This document shows, piece after piece, positions 1-10,400 of a stretch of DNA of 27,399 nucleotides. The position numbers and the translations under genes are program-made. This stretch comes from Chara braunii. Taxonomy: Eukaryota; Streptophyta; Charophyceae; Charales; Characeae. Under the pieces are notes generated by a model. The model was not told where the DNA came from, did not search any database, and saw nothing but the letters and a program-made list of their open reading frames with translations. Within the stretch, counting starts at the first letter, position 1. Every line of letters starts with the position of its first letter. The stretch spans positions 259,847 through 287,245 of the forward strand of contig BFEA01000189.1 in the NCBI GenBank assembly GCA_003427395.1. Reading direction: 5' to 3'.

Positions 1-85
1 TTAATTTACAGAGGAAGGAGGGGGGGGGGGCGAGGGGGCACAATGATGATCTGGTGCTGACTGTTTTTGTGTTGCTTCTTTCCAG
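1..85 (+). other. 3' end of an upstream EF-G intron
   Basis: The bases before the first recognisable EF-G codons end in a pyrimidine-rich stretch and TTCTTTCCAG, a good splice acceptor with AG at 84-85. There is no ATG in a suitable place, and the coding match begins about 70 codons short of a full plastid precursor. This is therefore intron and not a promoter. A second possible acceptor, CAG ending at 89, would move the exon start to 90. The G-run near 19-30 is low complexity. Confidence 0.75.
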
Positions 86-1494
86 ACAGGGAGTACCCTC
101 TAGAGCGCTATCGAAATATCGGTATTATGGCACACATAGACGCGGGAAAGACAACGACGACAGAGCGTGTTCTGTTCTATACTGGGAAAAACTACAAGAT
201 TGGCGAGGTTCACGAGGGGACTGCCACAATGGACTGGATGGAACAGGAGCAAGAGCGCGGAATCACGATCACATCTGCCGCAACCACTTGCGAGTGGAAT
301 GGATTCAGGATCAACATCATTGATACCCCTGGTCATGTGGACTTCACCTTGGAGGTGGAGCGTGCGCTACGCGTGCTCGATGGGGCAATCTGTCTTTTCG
401 ACAGCGTGGCTGGCGTTGAGCCCCAGTCAGAAACTGTGTGGCGTCAAGCCGACAAGTATGGTGTCCCACGGATTTGCTTCGTAAACAAGATGGACAGAAT
501 GGGCGCGAACTTCTTTCGCACTCGCGACATGATTGAGAGCAATCTGGGAGCCAATCCCCTGGTGTTGCAGCTGCCAATTGGCGCAGAAGAGACTTTCGAA
601 GGCGTGATCGATCTTGTCAAAATGGAGGCTGTGCTGTGGTCTGGTGAGGAGTTGGGTGCCAAGTATTCTTACCAGCCCATTCCTGAGGACCTGGCAGAGC
701 AAGCAAGGGAGTACAGGGACATGATGGTGGAGATTGCGGTGGAGCAGGATGACGAAGCAATGGAGGCTTACTTGGAAGGAAACGAGCCCGATGAAGAGAC
801 TCTAAAAAAACTCATCAGGAGGGGGACGATCAATGGTGCGTTTGTGCCAGTGCTCTGCGGGTCTGCATTCAAGAACAAAGGTGTTCAGTTGCTACTAGAT
901 GCAGTCGTCAGCTTCCTCCCATCGCCGCTGGACCTTCCGCCCATGAAAGGAACGGATATCGATGATGCGGAGAAGGAGATGATCCGCATGCCAGACGATA
1001 AGGAGCCTTTCAGCGGCTTGGCGTTCAAGATCATGACCGACCCGTTCGTTGGCTCGCTGACGTTCCTGCGCGTTTACAGCGGCGTGCTGACTGGTGGCTC
1101 GTACGTTCTCAATTCGGCAAAGAACAAGAAGGAGCGCGTCGGGCGGCTCTTGGAGATGCATGCAAACAGTCGGGAAGACATCAAGGTGGCAAGGACGGGT
1201 GACATTGTTGCACTGGCAGGCCTCAAGGAGACAATCACGGGAGATACGCTCTGCGATGCTGATAAACCCATCATCCTTGAGCGGATGGATTTCCCCGACC
1301 CCGTAATCAAGGTGGCAATTGAGCCAAAGACAAAGGCAGATGTTGATAAGATGTCCACCGGATTAATTAAGCTTGCACAAGAGGACCCCAGCTTCCACTT
1401 CTCGAGAGATGAAGAAACCAATCAGACTGTGATTGAAGGAATGGGTGAGCTGCACCTTGAGATCCTCGTCGACAGACTTCGTCGAGAGTTCAAG
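86..1494 (+). CDS. SCO1: EF-G exon: G domain, domain II and domain III
   Basis: This exon runs from the acceptor at 84-85 to a donor AAG|GTACGA at 1495. It encodes about 469 residues: the whole GTPase domain with its switch motifs, the beta-barrel domain II (around [15 protein letters not shown]) and domain III through [10 protein letters not shown] and RREFK. Beyond 1494 the frame stays open to 1560, but that tail is C-rich intron sequence with no EF-G similarity. The next conserved residues (VEANVGAPQ) resume exactly at 2230, which fixes the splice site. Confidence 0.93.
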
Positions 1495-4400
1495 GTACGA
1501 GTGTCCTCCCCCCCTCTTCCCTCCCTCCGCCCCCCCCACACAAATAGAGCAGGGAGGTAGTTATGGCAAGGTGTGTATTGCCTGCAACTGTTGCTCTGTT
1601 CAATTTAGGCTAGACTCCACTGGAGCATATTTTGTCCTTGCCTGACAGTTTGGGATGCCGGCACCCTTTGCTTCAAAACATGTGCCTGGCTGTCGATATT
1701 ATGCAAAAAAGCTCATGTGTCGATCTGAGTGTCCAATCGGACAGGTGGGAGGTTGCCACATGTATTGCCTGCACGCAATTTTGCTACGTAATGCACACAG
1801 CGATCACACACTCTAGTGTGTGCGCTGTGCATCAACAGCTCTTCAGTCAGACACAAAAGGGGCCGCGCTGACCGTCCCAACAAGTTTTCCTCGGCTTCAG
1901 AACATGCGGACCCCACATCGTCATGCAAAAATTGGCCAACAACAACAGCACCTCGGCCTGTGGCCCACTTTGGTGCCCTGTGTTTTGACCTGCCCAATAT
2001 TGTACAACTCTGTTTCATCCTCAACCGATCACAGCCTGGTAGTGGGGTGTTGATTCTGGTCTATTGTGTCTTTCAGGGATTAGTATATACATATAGATAT
2101 ACATATAGATTATGCAAGCTGAGGTGGCATGTATACGTGACGGTGGCATGAGCCTGACCGAACCTTTTCCTGGTCGGGGACTGTCTGCTTTGCTTGTTTG
2201 TGTGTTGCCTGGCTCTCTCTCTTGAACAGGTGGAAGCAAATGTCGGTGCGCCGCAGGTCAATTACAGGGAAAGCATATCGAGGGTCTCGGAAGTGAAATA
2301 CGTCCACAAGAAGCAATCAGGAGGGCAGGGGCAGTTTGCAGAGATTGTTGTGCGATTCGAGCCCATGGAGGCGGGAAGCGGGTACGAGTTCAGAAGTGAA
2401 ATCAAGGGAGGGGTTGTTCCGAGGGAGTACATCCCTGGAGTCATGAAGGGTCTGCAGGAGTGCATGTCCAATGGCGTATTGGCTGGCTATCCAGTCGTGG
2501 ATCTCAGGGCGACACTTGTCGACGGATCCTATCACGAAGTGGACTCGAGCGTACTCGCATTCCAGCTTGCAGCGAGGGGTGCATTCCGAGAAGGAGTGTC
2601 TAAGGCGGGACCGCGGCTTCTTGAGCCGATCATGAAGGTGGAAGTTCTAACGCCGGAGGAACACCTGGGGGATGTTATTGGTGACCTGAACTCTCGGCGA
2701 GGCCAGATTGAGTACTTCGGCGAGAAACCGGGAGGATTGAAGGTAGGTGTGCATATGTCCTCTAACCATCCGTTCCACTTGTCTCCCACATAAATGAAAT
2801 GATGGTTATCTTATCTATGCCCATTGTGATTCTTCTTCTTGAAAAGAGTCGGGGTGGGGGAAGAAAGAAAAAGGAAAAAGAGCTTCAGAAGACTGAATTA
2901 GGCTCAATTTGCTGAAATTATGCCATGCCAGCCTGTATTTGGAATTTGTTCAAACTTCAAAATTCAAAAACAAAAGATGAGTTTTGGAAGGACTGCTAGA
3001 AAAGATGAAGAAAATTCAGCAGACAATATATAAGTGGACGAGCCCCCGAAGAGGCCTGGGAGGACGAGCCCCCGAAGAATGTGGATGTAAACCTTCGTCG
3101 GAAAAGTTCACCTCCGAAAGCTGATTGATCGCTTAAGCTCAACCCACCCTGCAACCCACAACCCCTGAACCCTAATCTCCAACCACTGAACCCCACACTT
3201 CGGTACTATATTGCCCAGTCTTCCGTCCCTCTCCTTGCTAAATGAAAGCTGAAACAGTACTGGCAACAGGAAAGGACCCAAGGCTCCAATCCTCAGCCCA
3301 GAACATTGATCCACTTCCCTTTTACTTTGTCAGTAACCGGGAATGGGTCTAGGTATCTCTGTTTAGCTTATGCAGGAAGGGGCAAGGTATCTCTGTGTAG
3401 CCTAATATGCAGGAAGGGGTCTAGGTATTGGTGCTTAGCCTAAGCAGGAAGAAGGGGTCAAGGTATCTCTGCATAGCCTAATAAGCAGGAAGTGGTCCCG
3501 ATAGTCCTCATGCTTATTTCTAACGATAGTCCTCTTGTGGGAAACTTTCCAGCTTCAGCGGATAGGCCAGAGACTGGGTCCATCCACCGTCACTTTGGTC
3601 TCAAAGGCCCGAAAAAACAGGGGTCAAAAGTCATGCCCTAAGTCTAAGAAAAGCCTGGGCAAAGGCCTAAGGCCAAGGGGTACCCAGGGCAGGGCCAAAA
3701 CCAGCATTCAGAGGCCCTACGAAGAACAGTTGACTTTGAGAAAGTCAACGGTCAACCCGTATGGGAATCCAGGCCCAGAGGTCAAAGTCAAGCCGCTGGT
3801 CAGCCACGGCCGTTGATCAGATGCACACCTTTGGTTGGATGCAGGTATCCGGAAGATTCCAGTACGACGGGGACACAAAGGGTTTTGGGACTGCGCTGCA
3901 TCCAGGCCATCGGCTGCTGATTCATCTGGGCCGTTGACCCCAGGTAGACAAAGGGAAATCCTTACAACTTTCGAGCCACCTTTCCATATCGTACAGTCTT
4001 TTCTCCTCCTTGTTTCCTCGATGGTCCACATCCGGGTAAATATCGAGCTTCATCTTGTGCTATTATTACCACGCGTACGTCACGCAGACCACATGGGTGA
4101 TCTGCAAATGACTGACCAGCAAACAACCCGAGACATTTTGGGCTTGCAACACCATCTGGGTGATCTGCAAATCTTTGGCCAGCATCCGGCACACCAGCCT
4201 GAGATTAACGGCCCAGACGAATCAGCAGCCGATCTCTGTGGTCTGACTGGAACTAATACCTGTCTTCACATTCTCCACCGCCTGTTTTATACACCGTCAG
4301 ACTTCCTTGCAATTGCTGTTCAGCTTGATGCAATCTCTAGGACAGGATAATGGATCAGAGCAAACTTCAATTTCTCGACTCTCGAGTATCAACTCACACT

Positions 4401-7400
4401 CCTACTCCAATCCCAAGGGGTGTCCAGTCAAGTTAGATCAGTCAGAGGGCATGCTATACTCCTATGATTTTCTACAAAGGGTCTATAATACCCGTCATAC
4501 CCAAGAATGATCTAGCCTCAGTCACCGACTTTGGTCACAGCGAGGCCCTAATGTCTGCTATCTTTGCATCTTCAGGCCTCAGTCCTACCTCAGAGATTCC
4601 GTGACTCACGTACAAGATTCCAATACGTCCAAACTCGCAGTTTTCTTTATCGATCTTATCCTTGTGCTCTTGGAGGAGATAAAAAAAACTCTCTCTTCAT
4701 GTTTAGCATATGGTTCGCCAATGTCTTTGTGGAGATAGATGCCCTGCTTTCGGACGACGTACATGGACTTCTACTACGATCAAGTTCAGATCAACTCCAT
4801 GTGAACCATTGGACATAGCTTCCCGACAAGCCAAAATATTTTTTGGAGTTGCTTCTACTTCTAGCTCTTTTGAGGATTCGGTCATGTCTCGGGAACAGAG
4901 CATCTCCTGGTCAGACGGTGACTGCGGTTTAGCTCCGAGGTCAGTAGCCAGTTCTGTAACTGTCTGAGAGATGGAGGGAGAGCTTCCAACCCAGATGGGA
5001 ACTATTTCTTCTATCTCTACAGACTGTGTACAAGAAGCTACTTCTTCTATTGGCTGGCCTGGTTTTCTTGTGTTTCTTCACTAGGCAACGGTCCTTCTAT
5101 GGGACCGAACTCGCCGCATGTCATGCACTTGCCCGGGAAATGTATATCCTGCCAGGTTTTCTTGTCAATCCCTCTCTCACCCAGCTAGGACTTTTTGGGC
5201 TTTGGGCTTTGGGCTACCTGAGTGGGTGTATCCAGGGTAACGATCTAGGGTAGAGAGAAGAGAGAGAGTGAGGCAGATTGAGTCAAGTCAGAGAGAGAGA
5301 GGAGAGGGGAGAAGCCATAGCCGCTATCTGGTTGTGATCCGTTGTGTGTGTGTGTGCGGCAGAGCTGCGGGAGACAAACATTCTTGTGTATTGATAATAA
5401 TATTGGAGGCGACGTCTTCAAGTGTTGATTGTATCTCGATCTGGCTTCTCACATGCGAACTCTCATGTGAATGTTCATTGATGCATGCGAGGTTGAACGT
5501 GACGAGTGCTTGGCTCAATTCACCAGAAGACATCCGTACACAAATAAAAAAACAAAATCTTTGGCACCCACTCATGCGCGGCCTTTAACTTTTTATTTTT
5601 TAATTTATGTTGTGATATTTTTCTTGCACAAGGGGCAAGACCTGCTACAACACCCAGCCCCTAAATTTTTTTTCGGAAAACCCCCATTTTGGGGGGTGCG
5701 CCGCATCACGTGCGTCGTGTGCGCGGCGCGCTCATGCGCAAGCGCATGCGCTTTGCGCCGCACGTGTGCAAGTGGCGCGCATGTGATGCGCCGCAAGTAT
5801 GGCAGCAACTGATGTATTCCATTCACCTTGCTAAGCAGGAGGTTTGTTTGTGCACCGAGGTCGAGTACTGTACCGACCGCAGCTTTATCTCTGTCGTCAA
5901 GTGTTCCTCGTTACTTCCTCCCCTATGCAAACATGCCAACTTCCTCTTCAAGCTTTTCTAGGTATGTCTTATTTGCTAAATATTCCTCCTCTATTTTTGC
6001 TTCTGTCAAATCTCTTTCTTTCTTTCTTTCTTTCTTTTTTTTTTTTTTTCTTTTTTTTTTTTGGGTAAATAGGTCCTTATGGTCCTGGCTCCATATCCAT
6101 TCTGGGGAGCTTCAGTCCCGGTTCCTATTCCCCCGGCAAGTCAGAATAACAGTATTACATCATCGCACACACACACACACTCGCCCCCTTCGGTCTGGCC
6201 GAAGTGTCCCTCCTGAGCAGTGTTGATTACTCCATTTTACTGGAGGATTTACTGTCAGCTTGCCTTTTCCTGTAGTCCCCCTCTCACGCTCTCACGCTCC
6301 TCTGCAGAGGCCTGTCAGCTAAACATTAATGCAAGGAAATCAGAGATCAGCAAATGACATAGCGCTGAACCGCCTTATGTGTCTCTGAAGTCTTGTTGTT
6401 CAGACGGGAGAAAGCTTCTTGAACCAACCATACGCTTTCCATCTGATATGAAGTCCATGAATATCAGCCGTCTTTCCTCGAACCAACCATACGCTCGTGA
6501 ACTTGGCTGCCAGCTCTTGCTGCTTCTACAGATTCTGCTGAATTTGGAGCTTGACCTTCTTCCATGGACACAGGATCTACGTTTCCGTTAATGGTCTCGG
6601 CGTTGCCCATACCTGCTTGCTCACTCGGATTGCTGGACTTGTCCAACGTCCTGTTGCACCTCTCCTTTCATAAATATGACCCAGCGTGTCACCCTTCATA
6701 TGGATTATTCCGAACCATATGTGTTCAGATTTGTAAAATTGGGCAGGGATGTTAGTCCATAGGAGTAGTTGGATTGGTTGTCGGGGAAGGAAGGAGGAGA
6801 ACAGGTAGTCCCAGAGGACTGATGCTCTCGCCCACTGGTCTCCGTAGCGTACTTGCATGTTATCAGACAGTGTATCAAGTTCTCCTGTTCGTTGTCTGAG
6901 CAAACCAGACATTGTTTCGAGCTATTTTTGGTCATCGTTGTTCTTCCTTCTGACGTGTAGCCAGCTGTTCGCGGGGAGATCAGTGTAGGTGATGAGCCGT
7001 TGAAGGCTTCTGGGCGTAATGATTGACTTATATTTCCGCCATGGAATCTCAGAGATTGGTTCCATGCCCTGTCCTACTAGCATCTTATTCCATCTACGGT
7101 CTACCTTTGATTACCAGTTCGGGGTCTCCCATTTTGACGGTGTATTGTTGTTATGTGAGCGGCAGTCTTGTAGAATCTGTTGTTACCTGAGGGCCATGCC
7201 CGCTCTTAAGGGTCGATTTCCAGGTCATGGATTGGTCTGTCTATTTGGAAGATAGTTTTTGGGCCAGCAGCCTAATACTCTTTATTTTTTCCTGGAGCGT
7301 GAAACAATTCAGGGTTGAGATAGTTTTTGGGCCAGCAGCCTAATACTCTTTATTTTTTCCTGGAGCGTGAAACAATTCAGGGTTGATTCTTGTGGGTCAA

Positions 7401-10400
7401 TATTGTGGATAAAAGGGGACTTGGGGGACTTGGGGGACTGGTAAGATCTATCGGGAAGGAGATGAAGACTCCTAATAAGAAGTCTGAGCCCGGGGATCCG
7501 CGTGAAAAATTGGTACGCTCTTGCTGGTGTCGTTTCCTGGGTCAGGAGGAGTCCCCACTTTCCTGGTTTCCACGAGAAATCCTCTTTCACTGACTTTCAG
7601 TAAATAAATCCTTCCAACTATTTGGGATGCTGTTGATTACTGTTGAATCGTGTTGATAGGTTTTCATCACGGCCGTGGCATCCTTTCAAGCCTGACTTGA
7701 GCTTTTCCTCGTCAATCCAGTCTTTTTTTTCCTTCATCCCAAATGTGACTTACCCTCCAAATTCCATGCCTAATCCGAGAAGGCCTTCACTGGCTGGTTG
7801 GCGGTGGCATCCTTTCAAGCCTGACCTTAGCTTTTCCTCATCATCAATCCAGTCTTTTTTTTCCCTTCATCCCAAATGTGACTTACCCGCCAAATTCCAT
7901 GCCTAATCCGAGAAGGCATTTGCTGGCTGGTTGCAATTGATAGTGGATGATCTCCTGCGCCCCTCACACACAAGTTCGCAAACAGGGGCTGACACAGGAC
8001 ATCGTCTCTGGATTTGGGTTTCTTCAACTGTCTTGACCTTTTTAGGCATAATAATTTCTCTCCGTATGTGGACGAGAACAGTCCAGTAGGGGGTAGGGGG
8101 TCGCGCCTCGTTCTCGTACGCACTCGCAGACCGTCTCCTGTCTTCCAGTCTTCGGCGTCCACTCCTTGTTCATTACCCAGAATGGGCCAATTTATTACCC
8201 ACACCGGACTTTGCACAGGGGCTATGGCTCCAACGCTGTCAAGCGCCAATTTATGCCATGATAACCTCGGTTGGGTCAGTAATAAGTACTAATAACTTGA
8301 TTTTTTTTTTTTTTTTTCCAGTAATAACTTGATTATCCACTTGATCTGGAGAGATTGGTGTCGATTATCCCTAATCCCCCCTTAGACAGCCAGCCTCCTC
8401 GTTATATAGTGCCAAACTATCTTTGGTATGTACTTTGTTCTGCGGGGTTTCACCTGACCAGAGGTATGCTCTGGCTCTGCGGTTGAAGTTTCTTGATGGT
8501 CTGGTCGGGGATGGTTCAAATGGAAGCGATATACCACATCGTGGAAAAGAGAGAGGTGTTAATGGTTAGGGGGCTCTCCCGAATAATGAAGTGAATGTGT
8601 TGTTCCCCCATCGTCCCATTCTGTTGATCTGATTGGTCAACAAGTTTTGTGCCATTTGTGGGGCGGGTCCATCCTTGGCAAACCATAATTCCCAAATATC
8701 TCGTTGGTTCTTCCGGTTTCTCCCATGTCATTTCTGCCTCTGGTCCATCCATCCAGTCAGGGGGGTCTCTTCCTCCGATAGCCACCACCCCACCGTCTTT
8801 TTCCAGTTGATCTTCATTTCTGAAGCTAACCCAAAGGCTTGCATTGCTTTTTTTTTTTGTTTGTTTGTTTTGTTTTTGGAACCAAAACACTGAATCCGAG
8901 TGTCAATATGACTGATGCTTTAACTGAGGAATCAGATGCCCTTAAAATACCATAAGATCATTCACAAACATTATGGCTGTTGGGAATTGTATATGTTGAG
9001 GGTTTGCCGGTGTTGAGCTATGGAAGCCTTTGGATGGAGGGGTCCTTGCGTAAGAAGGAGGCAATAGCTTTCATAACGAATAAGAAAAGATCGGTGGGGC
9101 TAGGGGATCTCCTAGTCTAACTGAACGAGAGATCGGGTAGCGCTCTAACGTAAAGCCCGTTGACCCGCACACAACCTGAAGCATTATTATATGATTCCTG
9201 AACGTGTGCGGTGCGCTGTGCGCAGGTTTAGCAGGGCGCGCACTGTGCGCTGTGCACGCGCTGCGGCCTGTGCGCCATGTGCGCAGGAATTGAAAGAAAA
9301 AAAAAATGCCACACCCCCTCTTCCCCCGCCCCCAGCAGCCATACCGACATACCAACCTGCAGAGGGGACCCCTGCAAGAGATAAGAGAGAGACAACAAAG
9401 GGTCCCCTTCTCGTCAATTCCAGGCCCCCTGTGGGTACCTCGAATGGCTCCTACAATACAGGTGGAGCCATTAAGGGCCAGCTAAAATGAGAGGGATGGC
9501 CTCGTCACGTGTGGGAGAGATGTGGGCAGACCACCAATATATGCTGTGGATTCGAGTTCAGGGCTGTAGCTCTGCAGTTATGGGTCACCAATTCAGCTAG
9601 ACCCTGTTCGTGTCTCCACGTGATTCTCAGGGCCTCCCTCCACCACTCACCAAATGTATATAACATTAGTAGAATGAATCTTCTGCTGAAACATGTAACC
9701 ATACACCGCCATATGCTATGTCTTTTGTGCATTTGGTGAGTAGTGGAGCAGGCCCCACTGGACGTATTCGTAAGAAAACAAAAACAAAAAAACGAGAGAG
9801 CAGAATGAATCTTCTGCTGAAACGTGGAACCATACACCGCCATATGCTATGTCTTTTGTGCATTTGGTGAGTAGTGGACCAGGCCCCACTGGATGTATTC
9901 GTAAGAAAACAAAAACAAAAAAACGAGAGAGCCACGGGCATCTTCATCCTAACCCATAACTGCCGAGATGCGGACCTGAACAGCAATCTTCAGCATATAT
10001 TGGTGGTCGGCTGGCGATAGAACATGCAATTTGTGACTTCTGCGAAGCTTCGCGGGGCTGGCTGTTATTAGGCGACTACCCCTTCTTGCGAACTGACCCC
10101 ACTACTGTGTGGGATTTGCAGAAGGCAGCGGGAAGGACAGCTCTCATACCCCGCCTAAAACAAAAGTTGGAATGAGCCCTATTTTGTGCCGCGCCATTCA
10201 AAACTTTTTGGGGAAGGGCCTGCGCAAATCGAATTTTCAGCAGCCCTTACCCAAAAGAAAAGTTTGGGCCGTGGGCGCGGCCGGTTTGTGAACTTGCGCG
10301 GTGAGTTTAACATTTTTGCCGAGTTGGGGGCCCTAAGAAATTAGAAAACCCCTACTTTTTTTCTTTTTTTTTTGGACCTAATTTCTCAAGTGCGCTGCGC

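Larger units (their letters stand above)
6063..9190 (-). pseudogene. Degenerate LINE (non-LTR retrotransposon) reverse transcriptase
   Basis: Pieces of a plant-type LINE second ORF are readable in order on the minus strand, in shifting frames. [11 protein letters not shown] near 9092-9128 corresponds to the RT motif around [18 protein letters not shown] near 8960 stands where F/YADD is expected, with the first catalytic D changed to [15 protein letters not shown] (about 8800-8850) and RYLGIMVC (about 8680-8710) follow, then IASI and TIKKLQ. Near the end [19 protein letters not shown] (about 6850-6910) is the C-terminal zinc-finger motif. Endonuclease and the RT start are missing or lost beyond the GC-rich cluster at 9203. 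Stops, frameshifts and internal duplications make it non-functional. It sits antisense inside the EF-G intron. The family assignment is from motifs only. Confidence 0.75.

Noticed and set aside
1495-1560. Continuation of the EF-G frame past the exon
   Set aside because: The reading loses EF-G similarity exactly at a GT donor and the conserved sequence resumes at 2230.
3345-3496. CRISPR-like spaced repeats
   Set aside because: The units are adjacent, diverged and without unique spacers, in a eukaryotic intron.
5026-5253. 75-codon frame with a signal-peptide-like start
   Set aside because: It is short, lies inside an EF-G intron and has no homology or splice context that I can support.
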